Origin: Methylococcales bacterium
GTDB taxonomy: Bacteria > Pseudomonadota > Gammaproteobacteria > Methylococcales > Methylomonadaceae
Reading direction: 5' to 3'
Assembly (NCBI GenBank): GCA_030693155.1
Contig: JAUYBJ010000014.1
Coordinates: forward strand, 1-39,166
DNA: 39,166 nucleotides
Made by a program: the position numbers and the translations under genes
Notes under the pieces: generated by a model
Told to the model about the DNA's origin: nothing
Databases searched by the model: none
Seen by the model: only the letters and a program-made list of their open reading frames with translations
Part shown: piece by piece, positions 1 through 7,351 of the stretch
Position numbering within the stretch: the stretch's first letter is position 1
Layout of the letters: the number at the start of each line of letters is the position of its first letter

Positions 1-1
1 C

Positions 2-931
2 CATACCGCGACAGGGCGCGAAAGCCAAAGTACCGAAGTATTATTTATAGAACAGTGTCACAAATTTTTAAAAGCAGGTGGAATTTTAGCAATCGTTATT
101 CCAGACGGCATACTGACTAATTCCAGCTCGCAATATGTGCGTGATGGAATTGAAGAAAATTTTAGAATTATCGCTGTTGTTTCTTTACCGCAAACCGCGT
201 TTACCAACACGGGCGCGGGCGTTAAAAGTTCAGTATTGTTTTTGAAAAAACATGATACTGCAACGACTAAAAAAATCCGTGAAGCAAAATGGCGTTTACA
301 GGATGAATTGGCTTTAAACAATGAAATTGCTAAAACTGCCGAGACTTGGGATAAAGAAAAAACGAGCTTAATTAAAACGGGGGATGCTTATTGCCAACAA
401 ATTGAAGTTGATTTAAAAAATACATTGCATGAATTAAAAAACCAATATCAATTAACGCCTGAGTTAAAGAAACAAGCAGAAAAAGAAGCAAAAGAGTTGC
501 GTAAGGAATACGAAAAAACGGACAGCTATACAGAATGGAAAAAAGCCATTAATGAAGAATATAACGACAAGTTAAATGCCTTTAAAGAAGAATTAGAAGA
601 GCGTTATCAAGCTGAAAAACGAGCCAGATTACCTGATTATCCTATTTTTATGGCAATCGCTGAAAATATCGGCTATGACGCAAAAGGTAATAATTCAGAT
701 AAATTAATCAGCAAAAACGAATTTGATAATGATAAAGGTGATACTGTCATTATTGAAACCTATCAAAACGATTTATTTCATACTGAAAAAACCAAACACA
801 GACAGCTAGATAAAGGTAAAGAAATCGATGTTTTAATTAATGAAACCATATTACCTAATACGGGATTAATAGGCGAATTGACGCGATTTATTGAAGCAGT
901 TGAAGCGGGGCAAGACTCTTTTTTTCTCTAA
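2..931 (+). CDS. hsdM: Type I restriction-modification DNA methyltransferase subunit HsdM, 3' part
   Basis: This is the C-terminal part of an N6-adenine DNA methylase; the reading frame is open from the window edge, so the 5' end, including the NPPY/F catalytic motif, is missing. The visible start of the fragment (HTATGRES, then FLKAGGILAIVIPDGILTN) is the end of the Rossmann-type methylase core typical of HsdM. It is followed by a long charged, helix-rich region (roughly residues 90-250) of the kind that contacts HsdS. With HsdS and HsdR it would methylate or cut unmethylated DNA; no hsdR is in this window. The frame stops in a T-rich stretch (DSFFL then TAA), and the hsdS frame is already open upstream of that point, which suggests translational coupling or frameshifting. 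Confidence 0.9.
   Translation, partial: HTATGRESQSTEVLFIEQCHKFLKAGGILAIVIPDGILTNSSSQYVRDGIEENFRIIAVVSLPQTAFTNTGAGVKSSVLFLKKHDTATTKKIREAKWRLQDELALNNEIAKTAETWDKEKTSLIKTGDAYCQQIEVDLKNTLHELKNQYQLTPELKKQAEKEAKELRKEYEKTDSYTEWKKAINEEYNDKLNAFKEELEERYQAEKRARLPDYPIFMAIAENIGYDAKGNNSDKLISKNEFDNDKGDTVIIETYQNDLFHTEKTKHRQLDKGKEIDVLINETILPNTGLIGELTRFIEAVEAGQDSFFL
919..925 (+). promoter_or_regulatory. Candidate -1 frameshift slippery heptamer at hsdM/hsdS junction
   Basis: Seven T bases, read in the hsdM frame as TC-T TTT TTT, form the classical X XXY YYZ slippery heptamer. A slip back of one base gives ...DSFF-SLSLDFDKNK... and runs directly into HsdS. Without slipping, hsdM ends one codon later. It could equally be a phase-variable homopolymer or a sequencing length error. 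Confidence 0.4.
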
Positions 932-954
932 GCCTCGATTTTGATAAAAACAAA

Positions 955-2295
955 GTGTTTTTGATAAATCGGGGCGAGATTGAGGGTCGATTAGATTCAA
1001 GCAGTTATCACCCAGAAAGAATAAAAATAATTCATCAACTTCAATCAAGAAATTGGGAATTAAAACCTTTAAAATTAGTTGCTAGTTTTTCTAAAAACAT
1101 AGTTTCTGTAAATCCTGAAAATTTACCTTATATTGGATTAGAAAATATTGAAAGCAATACAGGTTTTTATGTCGAAACCTCTGAAAAAGAAAGTTTTGGA
1201 ACGGCTGTAAAATTTAAAAAAAATCAGGTTTTATTTCCTAAATTAAGACCCTATTTGAATAAAGTTCATTTAGCCGACTTTGAAGGATTGTGTTCAACAG
1301 AATTTCATATTTTAGACAGCACAATAGTCGATAACCGTTATTTATCGCATTTTTTACGATTAAACTTAGTTGTTAATCAGACTAAGTATTTAATGTCTGG
1401 AAATACCTTGCCACGCTTACAAACTGCCGACATTGAAAATCTTTTAATTCCAGTTTTACCAACAGAAACGCAAGCTGAAATAATAAATATATTTGAAACT
1501 GCCGAATCTTCAAAAAAACAAAAAGAAGCCGAAGCTGCCGCATTATTGGCAAGTATAGACGGCTATTTATTGCAAGAATTGGGAATTACTTTACCGCCAC
1601 CTAGCGAAAAGAAAACCTATTTTCTCACTCGTTCCAGTCAAGTAAGCGGTGGGCGGTTTGACCCGTTTTATTATCAAAACTATTTTGAAGAGTTAAATTG
1701 TTCTTTAGAAAACTGTAAATACAGCCTATTACCTTTAAAAAAGCTAGCTAGTTTTAAATCAGGTTATGCCTTTAATTCAACAGAATATGTTGATGACTCT
1801 AATTGCTCATTAATCACAATTAAGAATATTAATAAAAACTCCGTTGATTTATCTTCTGCTACATTATTGCCTGATAGTTTCTATGATAAATATTCGGCTT
1901 TTCAAGTGAAAAAAGGTGACTTATTGATTGCTATGACAGGAGCGACAATTGGCAAAGTAGGAATATATGAAAGTGATAAAAAGTCCTTACTAAATCAAAG
2001 GAATGGAATAATAAGACCTACAGCTATTTCTAACGGAACTTTTTTAATGAACGTATTAAATATAAAATGGTTTCAGGATTTAATCATAAGAAATTCAAAT
2101 GGTGGTGCGCAACCTAATATTAGTGAAACTGATATTATGCGAATAAAAATCCCACTTCCCCCACTCGAAAAACAAACCGAAATCACCAACCACATCAGCG
2201 CGATACGCACCCAAGCCAAACAGTTACAACAACAAGCCGCCGCTGAACTGGCACACGCAAAACAGCACGTTGAACACCTAATTTTAGGAGAATAA
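955..2295 (+). CDS. hsdS: Type I restriction-modification specificity subunit HsdS
   Basis: Sequence-recognition subunit of the type I system. It has two target-recognition halves (about residues 35-190 and 225-400), each followed by a conserved helical spacer: one at about residues 175-210 (ETAESSKKQKEAEAAALLAS) and one at the C-terminus (residues about 405-440, rich in Q and A). Motifs such as LPRLQTADIENLLIPV and PNISETDIMRIKIPLPPLEKQ are typical of HsdS half-sites. The only start in reach is GTG at 955, without a clear ribosome binding site. The same frame is open upstream for about 15 codons (reading FFSLSLDFDKNK) and overlaps the hsdM end, so the true product may be an HsdM-HsdS fusion made by a -1 frameshift. 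The 3' end is duplicated at 2976-3080. Confidence 0.88.
   Translation: MFLINRGEIEGRLDSSSYHPERIKIIHQLQSRNWELKPLKLVASFSKNIVSVNPENLPYIGLENIESNTGFYVETSEKESFGTAVKFKKNQVLFPKLRPYLNKVHLADFEGLCSTEFHILDSTIVDNRYLSHFLRLNLVVNQTKYLMSGNTLPRLQTADIENLLIPVLPTETQAEIINIFETAESSKKQKEAEAAALLASIDGYLLQELGITLPPPSEKKTYFLTRSSQVSGGRFDPFYYQNYFEELNCSLENCKYSLLPLKKLASFKSGYAFNSTEYVDDSNCSLITIKNINKNSVDLSSATLLPDSFYDKYSAFQVKKGDLLIAMTGATIGKVGIYESDKKSLLNQRNGIIRPTAISNGTFLMNVLNIKWFQDLIIRNSNGGAQPNISETDIMRIKIPLPPLEKQTEITNHISAIRTQAKQLQQQAAAELAHAKQHVEHLILGE
2186..2290 (+). repeat. Direct repeat, copy 1: hsdS 3' end
   Basis: The last ~105 bases of hsdS (coding for NHISAIRTQAKQLQQQ onwards) recur at 2976-3080 with roughly 90 percent identity by eye. 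This copy is intact and in frame, and its TTAGGAG also supplies the ribosome binding site for the following antitoxin gene. Confidence 0.9.
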
Positions 2296-2297
2296 AT

Positions 2298-2567
2298 ATG
2301 AAAACTACGCATTTATCCAGTCGAAGACACGTTACTATTCCAAAAACAATATGCGATACTTATCATTTAGCTATCGGACAAGAATTAGAAATTGAACTTA
2401 CCCCGCAAGGCATTTTATTAAAACCTAAAGTATCGTTGCCAAAAACTAATATTGACGATATTGCAGGTTGTTTAGCGTATCAAGGTAAAGCTAAAACACT
2501 AGAAGAAATGGATGATGCCATTCAACAAGGTATTATTGCCCAATGGGGACAAAATGATAAGCGTTGA
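2298..2567 (+). CDS. AbrB/SpoVT-type antitoxin (VapB-like)
   Basis: An 89-residue protein with an N-terminal swapped-hairpin AbrB fold: SSRRHVTIPKTI at residues 7-18, then IGQELEIEL and GILLKP. The C-terminal tail (about residues 55-89) is acidic and is the part expected to bind and neutralise the toxin. Such antitoxins also repress their own promoter. The start is ATG at 2298 with GGAG eight bases upstream, contributed by the end of hsdS. It overlaps the toxin gene by 14 bases, the usual sign of a coupled toxin-antitoxin pair. The family assignment is firm; cellular target and partner specificity are inferred. Confidence 0.85.
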   Translation: MKTTHLSSRRHVTIPKTICDTYHLAIGQELEIELTPQGILLKPKVSLPKTNIDDIAGCLAYQGKAKTLEEMDDAIQQGIIAQWGQNDKR

Positions 2568-2949
2568 TACCAATATTATTGTGCGATTTTTAACTAAAAA
2601 TGACGAGGAACAATATCAAAAAGCCTATCGAATTTTTTCCGAATCAGAACAGCTATTCATTCCAGCTACTGTTATTTTAGAAACGGAATGGGTTTTGCGT
2701 TTTAGCTATCGTTTTCCATCTGAACGGATTATTTATGCTTTAACAGGTTTGCTAAAATTAAATAATGTCAATACTGAAAATAAAACAGCAGTCATTAACG
2801 CATTAGAATGGCATAAAAACTGAATGGATTTTGCCGATGCGCTGCATTTAGCCTGTAGTTTACATACTGATAAATTTGTAAGTTTTGATAAAAAACTAAT
2901 TAAAAAAGCACTTGGTTTAAATATTGATATGATTTTAATTAGACTTTAA
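2554..2949 (+). pseudogene. PIN-domain toxin (VapC-like) interrupted by an in-frame stop
   Basis: The frame starts with MISVDTNIIVRFL, the PIN-domain beta-1 strand with its first metal-binding Asp, and continues with ETEWVLR (second acidic residue). At 2821-2823 there is a TGA, after which the same frame continues as MDFADALHLACSLH and SFDKKLIKKAL to a TAA at 2947-2949. Together the two parts give a normal-length VapC of about 131 residues, with TGA sitting where family members usually have Gly before MDFADALHLA; a single GGA to TGA change explains it. The 89-residue truncated product lacks the C-terminal Asp residues of the active site, so this ribonuclease should be dead. It overlaps the antitoxin gene. 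Confidence 0.85.
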
Positions 2950-2975
2950 ATTTTTACCCGAAAAAAACTGTTACG

Positions 2976-3080
2976 CCAACCACATCAGCGCGATACGCAC
3001 CGAAGCCAAACAGCTACAACAACAAGCCGCCGATGACACGCACACGCAAAACAGCACGTTGAACAACTGATTTTAGGGAG
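2976..3080 (+). repeat. Direct repeat, copy 2: degraded hsdS 3' end
   Basis: This copy matches 2186-2290 but carries substitutions and small indels that break the HsdS frame (it reads NHISAIRTEAKQLQQQAADD, then diverges). The two copies bracket the toxin-antitoxin cassette. Confidence 0.88.
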
Positions 3081-3105
3081 TCCAAACTCATGAGTTTGGA
3101 CTCCC
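3076..3105. repeat. Perfect 30-base palindrome
   Basis: GGGAGTCCAAACTCA followed by its exact reverse complement. It sits on the end of repeat copy 2. A close relative (GGAGTCAAAACTCATGAG...) is at 27400-27426 upstream of cobQ, so it is a dispersed family. Confidence 0.85.
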
Positions 3106-3133
3106 GTCAACCCAACGCGGTAAAACGGAATCA

Positions 3134-3157
3134 GCAGGCGCGACAAGTCGCGCCTGC
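3134..3157 (-). terminator. GC-rich hairpin after speA
   Basis: An 11-base stem GCAGGCGCGAC with an AA loop lies 7 bases beyond the speA stop. On the minus strand it is followed by only a weak T stretch, so termination efficiency is uncertain. Confidence 0.5.
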
Positions 3158-3163
3158 ATTAGG

Positions 3164-5002
3164 CTATTTTTCTAAATAAGTATAAGCGGTTAAACCAGCC
3201 AGTAATTCCTGCTCAAAATCGTGCTGTTCTTTTCTGCTGAGCTGACTGTTGACCAGCTTTTCACGGTAGGCAATGCGTAATTCTTCGGTACTGATGTGAA
3301 CGTAATCTAATAAATCGGCAACGTCTTCACCTTCCTGCAAGTCATAAAAATGGTAGCCGTTATCGTCCAGTTCGATGTTAATCGAATGGGTGTCGCCGAA
3401 CAGGTTGTGCATATCGCCGAGAATTTCCTGATACGCGCCGACCATAAAAAAGCCGATTAAATAGGGCTGTTGGCTGTCAATAACGTGAGTCGGTAAGGTG
3501 TGTTCGATATTTTGCCCGTCGATGTATTGGTCGATACGTCCGTCAGAATCACAGGTTAAATCCTGAATGACAGCACGGCGCGTGGGTTGTTCATTCAGGC
3601 GGTGTATCGGCATGATGGGGAAAATCTGGTCGATACCCCAAACATCGGGTAGCGATTGAAACAGCGAGAAGTTGCAGAATATTTTATCCGCCAGCTTTTC
3701 GTTGAGTTCTTGCAGAATGGTGGCTTCGCTTTGATTGCTAGGATCAAGCTGGGCTTTAATTTGCTGACACAGCAGCGAATAGGTATTTTCTGCTTGAGCA
3801 AGCTCGGCAATACTGGATTTGTCCTGAGTAAATTTCTCGCGTGCATCGGATAAAGCAAACTGGGCATCGTGATAATGTTCGACCAAGTTTGATTTATGGG
3901 GTAACGCCGCTAATTCCGCTGCATTGCTGTACACGGATTCAATATCGGTGACGTTGGTGATTAATACCGCATGATGCGCGGTTAAAGCACGACCTGATTC
4001 GGTGATAATGTCGGGTTGCGGCAGGTTTTGTTCCGCACAAGTTTTGGCAAAACTGCGCACGATATTGTGCGCGTATTCATCCAGACTGTAGTTGATGGAC
4101 GATTCACGGCGTGAGCGACTGCCGTCATAATCAACACCTAAGCCGCCGCCTGCATCGACAATTTTGATGTTCGCGCCCATGCGGTGTAATTCCACATAAA
4201 ACTGCCCCGCTTCTTTGAGCGCAACTTTAATGTCGTGAATGTTGGCAATTTGCGATCCCATGTGAAAGTGCATGAGTTTCAGGGTATCCAATAAATCGGC
4301 TTGTTTCAGGTGTTCCACCAGTTGCAGCACTTCGTAAGCATGAAAGCCGAATTTGGATTTTTCGCCGCCGCTGTTCTGCCATTTACCTGCGCTGATGCTG
4401 GACAACCGAATGCGCACGCCCAATTGTGGCTTAACACCCAGTTTGGCGGCTTCTTCAATGATGATTTCCAACTCTTGCGGTTTTTCAATGACCAGATATA
4501 AATCCAAGCCCATTTTTAAACCAATCAACGCCAAACGAATATAAGCGCGGTCTTTGTAGCCATTACACACCACTACGCCTTGCGCGGATAACGCCATAAT
4601 CACCAGCAATTCAGGCTTGCTACCCGCTTCTAAACCGATATTATCCGCCGCTAAAATGCCTTCGATGACTTTGCGTTGTTGATTGACTTTAATGGGATAA
4701 ACGGGCGTGTATTTGCCTTGATAATTGTGCAGTTCACAGGCTTTGGTGAAGGCGTTTTGTAAGCGTTTTACACGGTCGGTGAGGATGTCGGTGAAGCGCA
4801 CCAGCACGGGTAATGACAGTTGTTTATCGTTGAGGGATAAGGCAATTTCATACAAATCCAGCTCGGTTGCGTGTTCAGAACTGGGTTTAACGCACACATG
4901 ACCTTTATCATTAATGGAAAAATAGCCATCACCCCAATTGTCAATGGCGTAGGTGTGTGCAGATTGCTGGATTGTCCACGTTGTGTTGCTGTTTGAACTC
5001 AC
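3164..5002 (-). CDS. speA: Biosynthetic arginine decarboxylase
   Basis: Converts arginine to agmatine with PLP, the first step of the agmatine route to putrescine. At 612 residues it is close to the E. coli enzyme. The PLP lysine lies in YPIKVNQQ (Lys105). GLEAGSKPEL, HFHMGSQI, DAGGGLGVDYDGS and TESGRALTAHHA are the conserved alanine-racemase-like barrel motifs (fold III decarboxylase); the C-terminal beta domain contains CDSDGRID and YQEILGDMHNLFGDTH. The start is GTG at 5002, preceded by GGAG at suitable spacing. It stands alone on the minus strand; speD lies at 20503-21318. Agmatine-processing genes are not visible here. Confidence 0.97.
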   Translation of the reverse strand: MSSNSNTTWTIQQSAHTYAIDNWGDGYFSINDKGHVCVKPSSEHATELDLYEIALSLNDKQLSLPVLVRFTDILTDRVKRLQNAFTKACELHNYQGKYTPVYPIKVNQQRKVIEGILAADNIGLEAGSKPELLVIMALSAQGVVVCNGYKDRAYIRLALIGLKMGLDLYLVIEKPQELEIIIEEAAKLGVKPQLGVRIRLSSISAGKWQNSGGEKSKFGFHAYEVLQLVEHLKQADLLDTLKLMHFHMGSQIANIHDIKVALKEAGQFYVELHRMGANIKIVDAGGGLGVDYDGSRSRRESSINYSLDEYAHNIVRSFAKTCAEQNLPQPDIITESGRALTAHHAVLITNVTDIESVYSNAAELAALPHKSNLVEHYHDAQFALSDAREKFTQDKSSIAELAQAENTYSLLCQQIKAQLDPSNQSEATILQELNEKLADKIFCNFSLFQSLPDVWGIDQIFPIMPIHRLNEQPTRRAVIQDLTCDSDGRIDQYIDGQNIEHTLPTHVIDSQQPYLIGFFMVGAYQEILGDMHNLFGDTHSINIELDDNGYHFYDLQEGEDVADLLDYVHISTEELRIAYREKLVNSQLSRKEQHDFEQELLAGLTAYTYLEK

Positions 5003-5092
5003 TGTTTAACTCCGTTAAGTCGTGTTGATAATGGGGGCATTATAGGCGGTCTTGGTGACTTTTTAGTGAAGGGGAAAATAGCTCCCTCATTG

Positions 5093-5135
5093 AGTTTAAG
5101 ACTGCCAGTCCTTTGAGGATTGGCAGTCTTAAACT
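5093..5135. terminator. Bidirectional hairpin, family A repeat
   Basis: AGTTTAAGACTGCCAGTCC and its near-complement form a long stem directly downstream of the methyltransferase stop at 5153. The core ACTGCCAGTCCTT..AGGA(C/T)TGGCAGT recurs at 17531-17561 and 38971-39001, so it looks like a mobile or REP-like terminator. Confidence 0.7.
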
Positions 5136-5152
5136 AACTTACGAGATATAAC

Positions 5153-6691
5153 TTAAAAACACAGTCCCAATGCCATAAAAATAGGCAATTGTTTATTGGC
5201 AAACGCATGGGCTTGCATCATCAGTTCAGCAAGATTTTCCTGTTCTGATTGCAGGGCGACACCGTCTTTAATGACGCACTGATTTTGCATTGCCAACAGT
5301 GACCAGACAAACTGCGCCCATTGTTCGGGTTGGGTATAGCCTTGCGCTTTAGCAAGTAAAAACAGTTGTAAAAAACGCGACACGGCTATACCACCGCCAG
5401 TCACAGGACTGGCAAGTGTACTAAGCTCACTGCTACCACGCGCTTTATGGCATAAATACAGATTCAGTTTATCGGTTTGTTTTTTGGCTTCGACAATAAC
5501 TGCATCATCTTGTGCAGGACACAACACCCCTGCCCCGATTAATACCATAACTGCCTGTATTACCTGATCTAAATTAATGCCCAGCGCGGCAACAACCTGT
5601 TCAATTTGTTCCAGCGTTTTGGGCTGGTAATCGCTGAGTGCATCCAGAATAGGATTGTAAATAGCGTCATGTAACAGCGATTCACCCAACGCACCCGTCA
5701 CTTTGAATGACACATCAGCGCGGTCTTGCACCAGCACCACTCGCTCTGCGTACAAAGCTTCAGTCTGTTCCAGCTCGTTTAAGCGTACCGCGCCTTTCAC
5801 CCAATAATCACGACGGAATGGTTGATTGGTACACAAATCCTGCACGGTTTCACGCAACTGTGCATCGGGAATGCCATCCAATAAATCCTGTTGTGCATCG
5901 GTAAGATTCAGAGAATCAATTTGATCCAGATAATACGCCGAACAAGCAAAGGTTAATTTTGCCGCTGATAATAACTGGCTGGTCTGCGAAAAGGAGAGAG
6001 GTTGCCAGTTACGATTGAAATACTCGTATGCAAGATAACGGTTATTTTCTATTTTTAACGTGGCGAGGCTATCAGCAATGCGTGGATTAGCCTGTGCATG
6101 ATTGGGCTGGGTAGCTAGTAATTGTTCTGCAAAACCCAATGCGGCATCAAAACGTGCCACACTACTCTGCCCTCGTGATCCCATAATATCAGCGTGTTCC
6201 ACCAGTAAATCGCATATCGGCATCATTGCCGCCCAGCCCGCTTGCGTGTGGTAATTTACATAAAATATGCCGCCAACTTTTAATTTACGCCGTAGAAAAT
6301 CAACGATAACGGCACGGTTTTCGTCACTAATCCAGCTCCATACACCATGCAGACCGATATAATCAAAATCGGGTAAATCTTCACGGCTACAAAATTCAGC
6401 AAATGCCTGTTCAAATAATTGCGCGTTCGTACCCGACACCTCAGCTAATGTCTGCGCAAACTGGGTATGTGCGGGATTAACATCCGTGCCGAACCACTGC
6501 ATCACCGAGGCGGCGGCGTGTAAATTGACGTTCATACCCTGACCGAAACCCAGTTCACAGGCGGTGCCGATTTCGGGAAAACGCAGTCCTGTATTTAAAA
6601 AAGCCAAGCGTAATCGCTGTGGATTCAGTTCAGAATAATAGCCAAACGTAGTGTCAATATCGGCCACATAGCCGTCAGTCCAGTCGCTCAT
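5153..6691 (-). CDS. SAM-dependent methyltransferase with C-terminal methyltransferase regulatory domain
   Basis: 512 residues. The N-terminal class I methyltransferase fold has the SAM-binding motif ACELGFGQGMN (about residues 43-53), then WFGTDVNPAHT (acidic strand 2) and DYIGLHGVWSWISDENR. From about residue 215 there is a MethyTransf_Reg-type domain, and a helical C-terminal part of winged-helix character (ALSDYQPKTLEQIEQVVAAL). In other bacteria such proteins occur near lipopolysaccharide or surface-modification genes, but the substrate is unknown. Start is ATG at 6691. Its terminator-like hairpin is at 5093-5135. There is no obvious functional link to the speA or ndh neighbours. Confidence 0.8.
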   Translation of the reverse strand: MSDWTDGYVADIDTTFGYYSELNPQRLRLAFLNTGLRFPEIGTACELGFGQGMNVNLHAAASVMQWFGTDVNPAHTQFAQTLAEVSGTNAQLFEQAFAEFCSREDLPDFDYIGLHGVWSWISDENRAVIVDFLRRKLKVGGIFYVNYHTQAGWAAMMPICDLLVEHADIMGSRGQSSVARFDAALGFAEQLLATQPNHAQANPRIADSLATLKIENNRYLAYEYFNRNWQPLSFSQTSQLLSAAKLTFACSAYYLDQIDSLNLTDAQQDLLDGIPDAQLRETVQDLCTNQPFRRDYWVKGAVRLNELEQTEALYAERVVLVQDRADVSFKVTGALGESLLHDAIYNPILDALSDYQPKTLEQIEQVVAALGINLDQVIQAVMVLIGAGVLCPAQDDAVIVEAKKQTDKLNLYLCHKARGSSELSTLASPVTGGGIAVSRFLQLFLLAKAQGYTQPEQWAQFVWSLLAMQNQCVIKDGVALQSEQENLAELMMQAHAFANKQLPIFMALGLCF

Positions 6692-6737
6692 GAAAAAGTC
6701 TCTATTGATGTATGAAAATGGTTAGGGCAATCAGCGG

Positions 6738-7268
6738 TTACTCCGCACGTTCAATCATTTTGTCAGCTTGTTCGGCAAACTCTTCCAGATTACCTTTTTT
6801 TACTTTATCGACAGGAATAACCAGCGCGGCTTTCAAATCAGTATAAATGTAGACATAACGTTTGCCGTATTCGACACGCACCAAGTCTTCCCACGGCAAT
6901 TTCTCTTTACGACTGGGTGATTTGTGCAATAAATATTTAGCATTTGCAGGATCAATGGTTAGCGTATGAAGCCCAAACATTTCGTTCTTTTCTTTGTGGG
7001 TATATTCTTTAAGAATTTGTCTGCGCAAATCTAACAACATGATTTTGGGTGAAAATATTGCCCATAACAAGGCAATCAACAAAATATAGCCTGACGAGTT
7101 CATATCGCCATAATAGAAATAATAAAAAGAGCCAATCAAGCCCATAATCCCTGGGACAATCCAGCGGTTTTTTCTGATATTGGCTTGTATGTCTTCATTT
7201 CGCATGAATTGTATTTCATTGAAATGGATTAAATCTTCTTCTTGGAACTCGTATTCAATTTCAAACAT
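6738..7268 (-). CDS. YcxB-like two-TM membrane protein
   Basis: 176 residues. Residues about 1-30 are acidic and soluble, followed by two closely spaced hydrophobic segments (WIVPGIMGLIGSFYYFYYG and YILLIALLWAIFSP, about residues 37-75). A C-terminal soluble beta-rich domain follows, with LPWEDLVRVEYGKRYVYIY and ALVIPVDKVKKGNLEEFAEQ, resembling the YcxB-like C-terminal domain (aromatic strand followed by IPxxxF/K). Function of the family is unknown. It lies between ndh and the methyltransferase on the same strand, with gaps of 46 and 83 bases, so co-transcription is possible. ATG start at 7268. Confidence 0.6.
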   Translation of the reverse strand: MFEIEYEFQEEDLIHFNEIQFMRNEDIQANIRKNRWIVPGIMGLIGSFYYFYYGDMNSSGYILLIALLWAIFSPKIMLLDLRRQILKEYTHKEKNEMFGLHTLTIDPANAKYLLHKSPSRKEKLPWEDLVRVEYGKRYVYIYTDLKAALVIPVDKVKKGNLEEFAEQADKMIERAE

Positions 7269-7301
7269 GGTTAAGGTGTAAAGGTTAAGGTTTAAAATGG
7301 C

Positions 7302-7334
7302 GTAGGTTGGGGAGAGGTACGAACCCCAACCTAC
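7302..7334. repeat. Palindromic repeat, family E
   Basis: GTAGGTTGGGG-AGAGGTACGAA-CCCCAACCTAC lies between ndh and the YcxB-like gene. A sibling in the opposite orientation is at 32386-32414, and a related version (GGATGGGCTGAGGTACGAAGCCCATC) is inside cobT. Confidence 0.75.
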
Positions 7335-7351
7335 TCGTGACTACAATTAAC

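Noticed and set aside
5395-5414. GCCAGTCACAGGACTGGC inside the methyltransferase gene
   Set aside because: It shares a few bases with the family A hairpin but lies in conserved coding sequence and lacks the rest of the element, so it is probably coincidental.
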